From the NCBI GenBank assembly GCA_963693305.1, contig OY855906.1, positions 4,602,001 through 4,666,000 on the forward strand: a stretch of DNA of 64,000 nt, read 5' to 3'. The notes below the pieces were generated by a model. It made no database searches, was not told where the DNA came from, and saw only the letters and a program-made list of their open reading frames with translations. Made by a program: the position numbers and the translations under genes. This document shows positions 23,201 to 36,050 of this stretch, piece by piece; position 1 is the stretch's first letter; every line of letters starts with the position of its first letter. Origin of the DNA: Meandrina meandrites. Lineage: Eukaryota; Cnidaria; Anthozoa; Scleractinia; Meandrinidae.

Positions 23201-26200
23201 AAGACATTTCCTAGACTAGTACCTGCCTACAGCAAACAAATTCTCCCTGATCTTCACATCATCATTATCATCATCAACAACAACAAAACAAAAATCCAAT
23301 CTGTGATCAAGACTTCTATTTACCATGTGCCAAGTGATAATGACAAAAATGAAATTGTTGAATACAAACCTTGATGAGATTGCTATGCATCCTTGCATTC
23401 TTCAAGGCAACCAGTACCCTTGAAGCATCTTGTCTATGACCCATTACAACATAAGCGCATCCTCTGGGAGGGACCATCTGTAATCAGAGTATTTATCTAT
23501 TAATACTTAATCTTTTTTTAGCGGGAGGCATGGTGGCCTAATGGTTAGCATGGTGGACTTCGGATCAAGCGGTCCAGGTTTGAGCCCTGGGTCAAAGCAT
23601 GGTGTTCTTGGGCAAGACACTTAATGCTCACAGTGCCTCTCTCCACCTAGGTGTAAACATGGGTACCAGCAGATTTCATGCTGGGGGGAAACCCTGTGAT
23701 GGACTAGCATCCCATCCAGGAGGAGTAGAAAATTAATACTCCTCCATGTAGTTGCTTCATGCTACTGACACTGGAATAAGCTCTGGCATGGTGAAATGAG
23801 GTGAGGTCAGAGGTCAAAGTAGGGATGCACATTTTTGTTTTCTCGAGAGGTCATAATGACTTTCAACTCACCATTTTGGTCTGACAAAACAAATCAAACG
23901 GTCTCTTTGAGACTACAACTATTTTGCTTGATGAAGTACAAGTATGAGCAACAGTATAAGTAGGTGGGTCATTGTCAGAAGACCAAATGTTATTCGCAGT
24001 CCTGTCAAGTGTCCCATACTGTTAGAGTCTAGTCTGGTTTCCATGTCATTAAGCAAAAGGATGTAATCATTTTACCCCTGCCTGTCCATTGCAGGGTTAA
24101 CGCCCACCCTCAACATTAAATTTGCCAATACACTTTAAAGCCAGCCACGCCTCTCTACATACATGAAATGAAGAAAATGTTTATATCTTTTAAGTCATGG
24201 AATCAGAAAAGAGACAATCAACATCAAGCTGCAAAAAATTTGCTAACTTATAACTGACCGCCCGTCTCTATGTGATCATCACATTCCATGGCATTCTTAT
24301 ACATGTGTTTATTCCATAACCTGTGACTACTTTTCCCTAAAACTGTCTTTTCTTGCAAAGTATACTGCAGTGACACTCCAGATTTCAGCCATTTACAACT
24401 TACATCAATTGATGAAACTGTCAGTCTGTGAGCCTCAAACATCTCTAGCAGACTTTCCTTCATCACTGTTTTGCCCAAATGTCCAACCCAAATTGTTGTA
24501 CTACAAACTGAAAAAAAAAGAGAATGCAATACAATGCAATCATCCTTATTAGACTCACATTGATGGTGGAATCTAAAATAGTTAATGGTTAATATTTTTC
24601 ACTATTTTATACCAGTAAACTTCAGTTATTCTCTTGCCTTTTTACCCCATTCACACCAAAGCTAAAACATGTTTTAAACGTGTTAATAATCATTACTGTT
24701 TTCTTCATAGAAGTTGTTAACTGGTATTTATAGACTTCAAATTTATAACAAAAACACAAGTTAGAGATTCCTTGAACCCTTTCAGTTTTCTGTTGCCAAT
24801 TTTAATTCTTGTGTGAACGGGGTATTAGTTAAACATTTCAAAAATTGGGCACTCTTAAAAGAGGCCATGACATGATATTTCCTAAGCTTCTTTTTGAGCA
24901 TAAAATTAATGTACATGTAAAAAATGCCCTTCACATTAACAAAGTCCAAAAATACATAGTTCTTTTTAATAGTTTACTTACAGGTAGAAAAATAACGAAG
25001 AGTTAATATCAAACAAAAAAGGAACAAGGGATGATAAGATTACCAGATGCGGCCAAAAAGAGTTGCGGCACTTTTGGTTAACAATGTCATTTTAGATATT
25101 TTTGCAGTGATGCCTTGCCCCCTCCCCACTACCCCCCTGATCAATGTTGTCTGAATTTCAGGAATGCATTCAAACCAACCTATAAAGCTAATTTGAAAGG
25201 GAGAAGGGTGGGAAAGTCAGACGAAAACTATTTGCTTCTCTTGCTAGGGTACTGTAAAATTCTGGTTATAAGCCCTGGGCTTATAAAACTTTGTAAGGGG
25301 TTTTGTGTGGGCTTATAAATGTAGGGGCTTACATCCGGGGGAGCTTATAAGCGGAATAAAGAAAACGTTTCGGAATTCGGAATTCTACGGTATGTTTTAA
25401 TGTTTTATGAAGAAAATATGCAATTTCTGGGAGACAAGCTCCTTTAACATGGCATACCACTTAAAGTCTCCTTCTTTGGCACTGGAATCCATTCACTTCG
25501 TTTTTCAGCATCTCTGTCACTCCCTCGCCCCCTCTCCTTTTCTCTGTCCCTGTCAAGGTCTCGATCTTTGTGCCAGTCCCTGTCTCTCTCACGATTTCGA
25601 CCTCTGTCTCTATCTCTATCCCTTTCTCGTTCCCTTCCATAGGGAGAACGTGATCGTCGTCTGGGTGAGCGATCTCTCCATCTAGGACTTCTACTCCGTC
25701 TCCTTGGAGACCTGGACCTATGGTAATGGCCACCAGGGGATCTTTCCCTGGGATGCATATCTGGCGACCTTCTACCAAATGGGCCTGCCATCAAGAAAAC
25801 AAACAGCAATAAGAAATTAACTCCTAGCTTCATGCAATAAGGATATGGGTCCACAGGATAACAGTGAAGCAAAATCATTAGAGGTTACTGCATCTTACCA
25901 CACTGCACTAACATAAGTGTCATGTAAGTGGTCAAGTTTAATTCACATACCTGCAGGATCTGGGTGCCGGTCAGGTTGGTCACCCAATGGCCGAAAAGTG
26001 TTCTGAAATTCACCTTGCACCTCGCCCATATGAGGGTGGATTCTGAAAATAAAATTAGAAGAATAGAAATAGAAGAATCTCAATTGACAACCATATTTAT
26101 TTCATTATATATTTCTAGAGTAAAATAAATAAAATCAAAAAGGAACTTGGCAAATGTTTTATCTCATTCACATAAAGTTTTTCATGAACAAACTAGCCCA

Positions 26201-29200
26201 CCATGCCTTGCTCTTTTTATCCAAACAAAATGTTCACTGCTCAGTATAACTTCATGTAGAAGAATTTAATCAGATTAAATTTGTCGGCCAAGACAAATGA
26301 AAAAAAAAACTTTGTATTACGGCACAGATTGTCCTGTTTGTAATTTAAGAAGGAGCTGGTCATCAGCGTTCAATAATCAACACTTACTCTTGGCTCAACC
26401 GTCTCTCCTCCTCCAGCAAATGCCGTCTTTGTTCAGCAATCCTTGAAGCATCGTCATCATCGTCGCCATAATCAAAATCATCTATGAGAGACTAAAGAAC
26501 ATAAACAGTATAAGTTACTTATCCACAATTCCATTACGATGCACATTTTGTGTAAAATATCTACACCTATGGTACATCAGAGGAGACACAGATAGGAAAG
26601 TTAGTTACAGTAGTTATTTTGTAGGCCTCCTTCAGTACGTGTCGACCATGGATGATGCACCCTAGGGGTTGACAGTTGCTGTAGTGATGTGGCTGGGGCA
26701 CGGGCGGATGTGCCTGATCGGACCAATGAGGGAATGACAGACAAAATAGCCATTAGTGGTATATACATGTAAATTTCAAATGATAAAGCCAGTCATGCGA
26801 GGCCAGACAGTAATCTATCAACATTTTACGGTACATGCACTTTTGAATCTAGTTGTCATTTGAATAATGAACTGTTCACATCAGGATTGGAAAGTCAAAT
26901 TTCCATTAACTAATAAATTTATTACATAGTTACCGAGATGATTATTTGACCAGTTTTGTCTCTACCTTGGGGAGTGATATTGTCATAGCTGAGCTGCACT
27001 AAAATAATTACTCACCGATCTCCTTTCTTCATCCTGTGGCGGACGCTGTTGAGCAGGGACCATACCATGGGGAGCCCACACAGGCATACCAGGTGGAGGT
27101 CCAAAGTTTGCACTGTTAGGAAATCCTGGCATTTGATTGGCCTGAGGAACATCTGCACCATTACTCTCCGGAATATTTGACTGGGATGGACCCGAGGATG
27201 AATCTGGAACAGCAGTCTGTGGCATACGTATATTCATACCTGTCCAAAAAATAGCCATTTATAATTAGGGTACTTAGTTATTAAAAGTGACTGATTTACT
27301 TTTAATTAAGTGAGGCTTGCATTTCTGGAAACGGGAAATGGTTTTATTGCACAAGAGTGAAAGATTGAGACAATTTGTTGCTGATTTTTACTTTTCAGTT
27401 ACTAACAAGGATGGAACAAAATCAGTGAAACTGACGATATGGATACCATGGATACCTTCAAATTTTGTTTGAATCATATGTGGGTCTATCATAATTACCC
27501 ATGGCGCCTTCCCCCATTGATCTGTTGGCAATGATTTTAACAGGAATTTCAAAAAGCTGAACAATATGCTTAGTCTATTGAATAAAGTAATAACTGAAGA
27601 AATCCTTACCTGTAAGTGCTTGTATCTGGGCATAAACCTCTGGTTGTAGTTGAAACTTAGGTTGTTGTTGTTCCACCACCGGTGGAGGTATACCACTTCC
27701 CTGAGGTTCATCTGTTGCAGACACAGCACCTTCAGCTGTCAGCTGAGATGGGTGTGGAGCTTCATATCCTGGCTGGGGTTCTTGCAGTGTTGGCTGCATA
27801 CCGGATAACCCCTGGGGCATACCAGGTACTCCTTGCTGCATAATAGGAGCACCTGGCTGCATGGCAGGGACCCCTGACGGCACGAGTTGCTGTTGCCGTA
27901 ACTGTTGTTGCTGTTGCTCATTTATCCGCTGCTGTTCTTGAAGCTTCTGTTGAAGAAGCTGAATCTGTTGCAAGTGCTCTTGCCGCTGTTCCTCAAGCAC
28001 TGTGGCAAGTGGATTATTTGTACTTGGGACAGTTTGACTTTCTGGCATTTCTACCGAAGATTCCTGGAAAGTCTCCATGGTAGATGGCATTTCACCTGCT
28101 GTAGACAATCACAAAACAAAATTCAACATTGGCAATTTTCTGGACACTTGGTAATCAATAATGACTGTGCATAACTTCCTATACAGCTTTATTTGGCCAT
28201 TGACAGTAAATAAATTTCAAAATGAAGAGTATTGGCATGCTGCAAGTAGCATTGCACTTACAAGCTTAAAATTTACCATCTTTCTTTATTGTCACCATAC
28301 AGTACGCTTTCAACCCAGCCAATCCTAGCCGTATACAGGGCGCGTGTCACATGTGAACCTAATAAATGGCCTTGCTCACCATGAGTTCTGGTAGCTTAGT
28401 GGATAGAGCGCCTGCCTGGTGTTTGGGAAGTCATGGGTTCAATCCCTGGGGTTCAGGGTTTTTTCTCTGTCCCATGCTCATGACATGTTGAATATTTCAT
28501 CTTTCTTTTTTCACTACCAAGCTTAAAATTTTCCATATTTTTTTATTTATCACGATAAAGCATGTTCCAATGCTCAGCTTATTTGCCCCAACAGTGCCCA
28601 TTTTTATTATATGGCTACAATAGTACGCGCGCTCTGATTGGCTGATGAGCGGGCAAGATTTTCTTGTAATGGCTGGGCATTATGAACATTTTTCTTGCCT
28701 TAGCTTTTTATAACTTTTTAAGGGTCAAACACTTGTAAACACAGGTCAGTTTGTTTTGTGAAAATTAAAGTGGTTAAATTTACCCTAGATCTTGGCGTAA
28801 TGAAGACAAAAATTGCCTCATTGTCAAAGAAACCGTTTCTTCTGGTTTTGATCGCATGACCTTGGATGACCTCGTGCGCGCGCAAGCGGATATTGAAAAA
28901 CGTTTCCCTTTTTTTCAGCGCTAAAAAGGCCATATAATAAATAACTTATTAACCTCGTCCATGTGGTCATTACAGGGAAATCTCAGACCTCGGCCTTGAT
29001 GTATTGACCTCGCTAACGCTCGGTCAATACATCAAGGCCGAGGTCTGAGATTTCCCTGTAATGACCTCACTCTCGGTTAATAAGTGGTATATAATACTCC
29101 TAGGTGGACATAGGCAGTATTATACAGTACATGTACCAAGAGTAATGTGCCTTGCCCACAAACACAGCACAATAACCCCAAGCACCTGAGGGCTTGTTTC

Positions 29201-32200
29201 AAAAGTTCTTCTTGATTCAGATTTTAAACTAGGGCACAAATAATTATTAATTTTTTTTGCCAAGGAAACATTTGGCTCCTAAATATTCCAAAGGCATTGC
29301 CAAATTCTAAAAGTTAGTAGCCATTTCTTTTCCAGAAACAACAATGTCATTCCATACTGAAGACAAAATAAAAGCGTATGGTAGGAAAACTACAAAATAT
29401 TCTGAGCATGCAAAATGCATTGTTAGCAAAAAGGGCATCTCAATATACAACACACAACTGTAGCTTTTGGAAAATCCAAGATGGCCAATGTTGACATGTT
29501 CACTTTCATAGAGTTTGCGACAATTTTGCTACAAACCTCATTGTTCATGCTGATTTACCCACCTTCAGGTTTATTTTATTGCACAATACATAAAGATAGG
29601 ATGCAAAGAACCTGAAGGGTTCTGGTCACCAATAGTAACTAACTTTTGAATCTTGGTCACCAGCACAGTTAACTTGGGCACACTGGCAATGGTATCAGGA
29701 GTAATTTCATGCCCTGAAAATACTAACCACTACTGTATGCAACCACAGGTTACCAATATGCAGCCACAGGGTACCACCCATTGGCTCTTCAGGTTTCCCC
29801 AACATTATTCTCAGACTACTAGTACATGGAGATGGGTGCTATAAGAGCTAAGAGCACAAAACAAACCAACAAATAAGGATACTAACTTTAAAATGACAAT
29901 AGTGAGGAAACTTTGTTGCTACATAATTTAACTTCTATATCTTACCTTCTTCTAAAGTTGATGGCAAGTTCAACAAAGGTTGAATAACCTCAGGAGGGTA
30001 AATACCATTCTTTTGCCACAAGTTCAAAACTTTGATTACCTTTCCCTAAAGAATTAAATCATGGTAGAGCTTAGAAACTCTTTCAAAGCAGAATAAAGAT
30101 TACACCTGGTCACCGCATCAACAAAATAGCAATGTCAAAAAACAAACAACTTCAGTACATTAACATAAATTTCTACAACACATAACACTGGAATTCAAAA
30201 ATGGCAAATTAATAAAAATGCAGTGTTTCATCATCATCTAACCTGTTCCTCAGGAGCACATCTAAAAATATTCTGAAATGTTGGTTTGATGTTTTTGGCA
30301 AATCGTGGTCCATATACATCTTTTTCAGAACCAAACTGAAAGAGAGATAAAAAAAGGTTACTAAACAAGAAATTTAGAGAATTATAAGCCTTAAAATTCT
30401 CTTACGTTAAACAATCTCCTTAGGACATGGAGATTGTTTTGTACTCATTCAATATGGCTGTGGCAAATTAAATGCAAAATTGCACACACATGCATATTTC
30501 AGCACCATCTCCATGCCCAAATGTTACAGAAGATTTTGGATAAGCTTTTAAAACACAGCATGTAATGAATACTTGCTCAATAGGGTTTCAACATAGTCCC
30601 TACAAACCTTACAGCACATCTAATGTAATCAGGGCAATATTACATGCGTTTTAAACAGTCAAATTCCAGAATGTGGAATGCGGTGCTTGCATAATATCTT
30701 TATTTTAACCAGTCAAATTCCAGAATGTGAAATGTGGTGCTTGCATAACAAAATCATTACTGGTAATTGTCATGGAATTATAGTAACAGAGTTTTGTTGT
30801 TGTTGTCTTTGCAGTTCTACTTCAAGAGGGACACAAGAAAAAGTCAAAAATTCTGTTGCAAATAAGACTGTCTTTTTATGTCAAAAAGTCTCTGACATCA
30901 AAAATTTAGTCAAATTTTATCGAGGCAATGCTGACCAGTGGTCTCCCTCACAAACTCAGGGTGGTCCTTGGACTTGTTCAGGGCCAAGGTAAATTTACAG
31001 TTATCCAGTTGAGGTCAAGCTATTTTCATTCTCATTCATCTTGTGTTCTCAAACGCTCTTTGCTCTGACCCACCCATCCATCTTGGTAAGTATTGATAAG
31101 TATCAATACCTTTCCACTGAGTTCTCTCAGTGTGACGGTGCCTGGTGGTTGCCACTCTCAGGGTTGTCACGGTTACTTTCAGCACTCACTGGCAACTCCC
31201 ACAGAGCTTTCAGGCACCTCCCCCCCCCCCACACTCATCTATTGTTGATGATTGTATTTAATATGTGCTTGGTGCATTCAACTTGTATATTGAAAACTTA
31301 GCACAAAGCATGTCAATCATATAAACCCTATACTGAAAATACAAAACTGGGATAGCAACCTGCTTACCATATCACATCAAACTACAAACACTGTCCATTT
31401 TGTCACCATTACAATGAACAGTTTATTTTGTTATGTGCTATATTTTTCGAAACTTGTTAAATAATATACATGCATATGACACTTTGGCAGCTTTCACTTT
31501 CCTTAGAAATTTCTTGAATTAAATAAAAATATTATGATAAAATCACTGTTACCACAGATTGTATGATCGGAGGACCATGACAACATAAGCAATCTTATAA
31601 ATGCTGCACACCATTCAGCATTTTTATTTTAGCAAAAAATAATTCCTGGTTTTTAGCGCCGTTTTAGTGTAGATGTAATATCCAGGTAAATATATAACCC
31701 CTCTTACCTGATGCCGCGATTGTCTTATAACAGAATCCATCACATACAGAGCTGGAATCTTGTACTCCTGTCGACACTGCAAAAACAAGCGAATAATATT
31801 TTGCGAAATCAGACTTGAGTAATTTAGCAAATTTCGTTGACAAAGCCATTTTCCACTGAAGTAGTCGCAAGCGAAAGTAAAACAGTGGGTAAAACAATGG
31901 TTTTAAACTAACCTTTTGCGTAAACTTCTCGATGCTCTGTACCACGTGTTTATAATACTGCAACAAGAACGCATTACGTTAGTGGAATCTCAAAACGCCA
32001 TCTTTTCGCATAACAAACTCAAATAAAAGACAGCGCATACCTTGATGGCTTTAACAGCAAGCCTTGTAACCGAAGCAACCTTTGCTTTCGAAATAGGTGG
32101 CTTGGTTTCATAGATTGTCGACAGCTGAAATGGAAAATCGAAGTTTGCATATTGTTCAACGACAGATCGGTCACAAACATCAGCTCTTGACGACATGTTA

Positions 32201-32288
32201 TCGAGAGCGATTTTCACTTACAAACATACTTAGATGACATTGTACTTACTTCACTATTGAACTGCCTTACAATTTCCATGTCCCCCAT
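20212..32288 (-). CDS. SCAF4/8: SR-related CTD-associated factor 4/8 (CID + RRM)
   Basis: Binds the phosphorylated C-terminal domain of RNA polymerase II in the nucleus; the family suppresses premature polyadenylation. Fifteen exons in phase from ATG 32288: 32250-32288, 32041-32124, 31913-31957, 31708-31776, 30243-30335, 29946-30045, 27610-28098, 27016-27239, 26388-26491, 25951-26042, 25458-25784, 24404-24507, 23370-23477, 22845-23031, 20212-22286. They total 4140 bases, 1379 residues, stop included. The CTD-interacting domain covers residues 1-143 (KPPISKAKV, YYKHVVQSIEKF, VMDSVIRQSRHQ, VLNLWQKNGIY). A Gln-rich coiled region, an acidic SLIDDFDY segment and an RS/RD region follow. The RRM spans about 556-640 (TTIWVGHLGK, GCAYVVM) with the family's extension (LAWAPGKG, FIPW). 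The last exon has Pro/His repeats, a second RD block and Asp/Glu-Ala-Val-Asn-Ile-Pro repeats. Vertebrates have two paralogues; this looks like the single pre-duplication form. Confidence 0.95.
23525..23805 (+). mobile_element. tRNA-derived SINE, family A, copy 2
   Basis: Head GGCCTAATGGTTAGCATGG, B-box word GGTTTGAGCCC, body GGGTACCAGCAGATTTCATG and GATGGACTAGCATCCCATCC, tail GGAATAAGCTCTGGCATG. It is in the SCAF4/8 intron between the two RRM exons. Confidence 0.8.
25249..25393. mobile_element. Small TIR element
   Basis: Starts TACTGTAAAATTC and ends GAATTCTACGGTA, an imperfect 13-base inverted pair. The interior repeats GGGCTTATAA / GAGCTTATAAGC. It is non-coding and lies just downstream of the RS-rich SCAF4/8 exon. 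Confidence 0.5.
28262..28500 (+). mobile_element. tRNA-derived SINE, family B, copy 2
   Basis: Starts GCTTAAAATTTACCATCTTT. The tRNA-like part begins near 28386 with an A box (TAGCTTAGTGGATAGAGCG) and a B box (GGGTTCAATCCC). No matching acceptor stem closes it, so it is not a tRNA gene. A truncated further copy starts at about 28519 (GCTTAAAATTTTCCAT). Confidence 0.75.
28943..29086. repeat. Near-perfect palindrome, arms about 65 bases
   Basis: ACTTATTAACC at the left and GGTTAATAAGT at the right. The inner arms (GTCATTACAGGGAAATCTCA / TGAGATTTCCCTGTAATGAC and CCTTGATGTATTGACC / GGTCAATACATCAAGG) are exact, around a loop of about 12 bases. It is in the long SCAF4/8 intron between the CID and Gln-rich exons. 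Confidence 0.85.
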
Positions 32289-33568
32289 TTTGCCTTAGTT
32301 GGGAATTTAGAAACTAGCCAGAAATTGCTCAATAAGTCGACTCCATTGTCAAGTACAAGGAAACCAAGATGGCCGCGAACTTGGCGTGTGGCTATCCCAC
32401 TATGCATTGCGCTCGCATGGGATAGCCCGTGGGATCCCCTGCTGGGGCGCGAAATAAAAAGACATGATTTGATTTTTGAGAAAAAAATGCGAGTTTCTTA
32501 CTTTATTTTTTGTAAGTAAAACATTAAAATATTAAGAAATTTTCATTAGGAAAGAGGCAAAACGCTTTTAAACTGATGGCATAAAATTAGTGACGTAACT
32601 GGTCTTCGGAAATAAGAGTATGCCCAGTATGCTAACATAAAGACAATAAACTGCAAGGCTGACACTACGTAGAAATGAAAAGCCTTAACGGGACAACGAC
32701 ATGATAGAGTCCAAACTGAAAGTCAAAAATGCAAACTCTGCCGTCAAAGTGCAAAAAGCGCTTTTTATTCCTTGCTGACAAGTTAACATATGCTCCTGAA
32801 ATAGAGTAGTGGAATGTACATGGTTTTCACTCTGTAGTGTGGAACTATACTTATCACTAAATATCAGGGGCGTAGCCAGGATTTTCAGTCCAGAGGTACG
32901 CACAATTTTCCAAATCCCCCTACAAGCACCCCCCCCCCCCCCCCCCCCCATCCCTTCCACTCAAGTCCCAACTGCTTTCATGTGCTTTGCTTAGATTATT
33001 TTTTTGGGGGTAAGAAAATTTGGCAAGTATTTTTTGGGGGATTTTTTTTGGGTATTACTGACCTTGGCTGCGTAGTTCTGCAGTTAAAGCACAATCAAAG
33101 GAAGTGTTCTTGGGTGTCTAGTGCCGTTAAAATGACTTCCAGCATGTCCAGATGAAGAAAAGAAAAATTCACATGATATGATGAATAAACAAACACAAAC
33201 ATTCCATTTCTAATGTTTTTAATGTTTAAAATTTTAAGGGTAAGAAATTCGGCATGAAATTTTTTGGGGGTCATTTTTGGTCCAGGAATTTTTTTGGGTT
33301 TTATTGGAAGCCGTAGGGACTTTGGGGGGTCTTGGTTTTTGCTCCCATTCGATCATCCCCGTCACTTGAAATCCCTCGTACAGCTGGGGGTGTCCTATGC
33401 AAAGTTAAGATTCCCGCCAAATATTTGCGGTAATGTTCACCGCTGAATGTAAACACTGCATGCGAAAAAATAAATTCAGCAGGTGCAGATTTGATCAGTT
33501 GTTTTCGCCCGCCGAACCTGGAAGAGGTAAACATTCTGTATATTTCGTGAAATATACCGAAAGAGATC
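32289..33568. promoter_or_regulatory. Intergenic region between divergent SCAF4/8 and Kelch-like genes
   Basis: The two start codons face away from each other, 1.28 kb apart, so promoters of both genes must lie here. No TATA box is evident. From about 32865 an inserted repeat begins (CAGGGGCGTAGCCAGGATTT) and contains a 21-C run (32929-32949). TTTTTTGGGGG words recur near 33000, 33035, 33260 and 33290. Confidence 0.45.
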
Positions 33569-35281
33569 ATGTGCTCGCAAGAAGCGACCTTCTGCGCTAA
33601 GGTGATGAAGTCACTGAACGATTTCAGGAAGGAAGGAACGCTCTGCGATGTCACATTGAGTGTACAAGGAACAACTTTTCCAGCGCATCGGAACGTTCTC
33701 TCTGCAAACAGTGAGTTCTTTAAGGCTTTGTTCGCCAATGAGATGAAAGAAAAAGCTGAAAATATCGTGCACATGGAAGAGTTTGAACCCCTGGTTATGG
33801 ATCAACTGCTGACTTACATGTATGGCAGTGGAATAACCATCAAAAAAGACAACGCTCTAGATTTAGCTATCGGTGCAGATTTCTTGTTTTTGACAGAGTT
33901 GAAACAGAAGGCTTGTGAATTTCTGATTAGCGATTTGAACTCGGACAATTGCCTGTTTCTCTTGTACATGGCCGAAAAGTACAACGTCAAAGAACTTCGC
34001 GACAGCGCCCAACAACATATCCTCGAAAATTACGTGCCTGTGTCAGCCAGCAGTGGATTTGTCACATTAAGTATAGAACAGCTGCTCGCAATTGTATCCA
34101 GCGACGATGTCGTCGCGAGAGAGGAGAAGATATTCGAATCCGTGGTGAAATGGACCAAGAATAACTTGGAGACAAGAAAGAAGCACTTTTCTACCCTGTT
34201 TTCGCACATTCGCCTGATCTATTTAGCCAGATGGTATTTAATTACTGCAGTGCAAGAGGAAGACTTGGTGAAGAGTGACGAATCTTGTTTACATCTTGTC
34301 AATGCCGCCAAGGAGTTCTTCTCAACTCCCAAGGGAGCCGTTCAAAGTGAAGGTCACCAGCGCCCCCGAGCATGCCAAACTGCTATCGTCATGGTGGGAG
34401 GGTGGCAGGAAAATTGTGACATCACAGCTTCTTCAAGTGTATTCATGCCAAGTATTAAGCAGATGTTTCAGGTTTCCCCCATGTTGACCCCCAGAAAGAA
34501 TCATGGCATTGCAATACATGAAGGACTGGTTTATGTGGTGGGTGGGACCACTAAAAATGGCAATGTCACAAGAAGTGCAGAACTGTATGACCCAAGGACC
34601 AACACATGGTCCAGTGTGTTGTCAATGCAAAAAGAAGTGGCCGGTGTAGGTGTGGCCATGGTTGGGGACTTTCTATATGCCACTGGGGGGCATGATGCAG
34701 AGGGAAGGCCACAAAGCATTGTCCAGCGCTATAGCCCCAAGATAAACAAATGGGAATGTGTTGCTTCGATGAATGCTTCTCGCACAAGGCACTGTGTTGT
34801 TGGTTCTACTAATGTATATGCATTTGGTGGATATTCCAGTGATGATGATATTCCATTGATGTCTGCAGAATGTTATGATCATTTGTCAGATTCATGGGTT
34901 GACATTGCCCCTATGAACCGACGTCGTTCTGATGCTTGTGCTGTTAGTGCTGGAAGGAAGATCTTTGTAATTGGTGGTGAGGACATATTAGGATCCCCCA
35001 TCAAATTAGCTTCTTGTGAGGTGTACGACCCTACAGCCAACCGGTGGACTGCTATAGCATCTATTCAACAGCCACGTTCACATGCTGGCACAGCAGTAAT
35101 TAAAAACATGGTGCTTGTTCTTGGTGGAGTTGACAAAAATAATAGAGAGCTGAGGAGTGTTGAATGCTATGACACAGATCGGGAGGCATGGGAGGAGGTG
35201 GCAAGTTTGCCTGTGGGAATTGAAGGATTTGCATGCTGCGCTATCACAGTACCTGGTGAATTAATGCCTGTGTTGGTTTAA
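33569..35281 (+). CDS. Kelch-like BTB-BACK-Kelch protein, intronless
   Basis: Probable substrate adaptor of a Cullin-3 ubiquitin ligase. One uninterrupted frame of 570 residues opens with ATG at 33569 (MCSQEATFCAK) and ends in TAA. The BTB domain is at about 22-122 (CDVTLSVQGTTFPAHRNVL, the usual Cul3-contacting fold). BACK is at about 127-230, followed by six Kelch blades with Gly-Gly doublets at 277, 325, 373, 420, 469 and 519. The length is normal for the family. The absence of introns is notable next to intron-rich neighbours and may reflect an old retrocopy that became a gene. It cannot be matched confidently to one vertebrate KLHL orthologue. It is divergent from SCAF4/8. Confidence 0.92.
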   Translation: MCSQEATFCAKVMKSLNDFRKEGTLCDVTLSVQGTTFPAHRNVLSANSEFFKALFANEMKEKAENIVHMEEFEPLVMDQLLTYMYGSGITIKKDNALDLAIGADFLFLTELKQKACEFLISDLNSDNCLFLLYMAEKYNVKELRDSAQQHILENYVPVSASSGFVTLSIEQLLAIVSSDDVVAREEKIFESVVKWTKNNLETRKKHFSTLFSHIRLIYLARWYLITAVQEEDLVKSDESCLHLVNAAKEFFSTPKGAVQSEGHQRPRACQTAIVMVGGWQENCDITASSSVFMPSIKQMFQVSPMLTPRKNHGIAIHEGLVYVVGGTTKNGNVTRSAELYDPRTNTWSSVLSMQKEVAGVGVAMVGDFLYATGGHDAEGRPQSIVQRYSPKINKWECVASMNASRTRHCVVGSTNVYAFGGYSSDDDIPLMSAECYDHLSDSWVDIAPMNRRRSDACAVSAGRKIFVIGGEDILGSPIKLASCEVYDPTANRWTAIASIQQPRSHAGTAVIKNMVLVLGGVDKNNRELRSVECYDTDREAWEEVASLPVGIEGFACCAITVPGELMPVLV

Positions 35282-35294
35282 TAAACCACAAACA

Positions 35295-35518
35295 ATGACA
35301 TTCTCATTCCCAGAGGCTGTGATCCTTCTGGTCTGCACCAGGAATCAAACCTCTGGCTGCTCCCAATTTCTGAGCATGCGCAGAGTACTGGTCGCTCTGT
35401 AGTTTTCAGCCAATCAGATTAGTTTGACAATGAGTCTGTGAATCGCAGACTTCTGGTGATGGAGGCATCCAGAGGTCTCGATTTCTGGAAGGATCGCAGC
35501 CTCTGGGGACAAGAATGA
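35295..35518. mobile_element. TIR element directly after the Kelch-like stop
   Basis: CATTCTCATTCCCAGAGGCTG and GATCCTTC at the left are mirrored by GAAGGATCGCAGCCTCTGG and AAGAATGAAA at the right. It spans about 224 bases, starting 14 bases past the stop codon. It therefore probably supplies 3' UTR sequence of the Kelch-like gene. Confidence 0.65.
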
Positions 35519-36050
35519 AACAATGAGTGATGAACACCTAGGCTCAATTTCCACTGGTATGAGTCCAGTCTTCACTCCTGCCTGAGAAGAGAGGAGCATG
35601 GACTCACATAATTTCTGAACAGTGACTGACAATACTGTGTAAACGTCTTGCAGACATGCATTGATTAAGAACCTTTCAGACTAATTTGCAATAGACTAAT
35701 ATCACCTCCTGGGGGATCATAGCAACACGTCTTGAGCAAGTTTGGCTTGATTTGCGTAAAAGTTAGGCTTGATTGACAGGAAACAAAAAATTTATTCATT
35801 TTGCTTTACTGATTATTTCCTCAATTCTTATGACCTGTATATGTAGGGATGTAGATAATAGCCGGGAGCCGGGAAAAGTACCCGGATGTCAGCTTGATTT
35901 TCCCGGCTTGATTTCCCCTAGAGGGATGGTGACTTTTGCACCGTCTTCTGGGCCTACAGCCCAAGTAACTGCCAATCAAGTACAAAATACCGGCTGTGAG
36001 AATTTCAAACTTCGTCCCTGATATGGTTGATGATGTATTGATATATAGAG

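Noticed and set aside
25461..25778. Second minus-strand frame over the RS/RD-rich exon
   Set aside because: Out of frame with the in-phase SCAF4/8 model; repeat composition keeps it open.
28386..28460. Possible tRNA gene
   Set aside because: A and B boxes are present but no acceptor stem pairs, and the sequence is embedded in a repeated block with a second copy; it is a SINE head.
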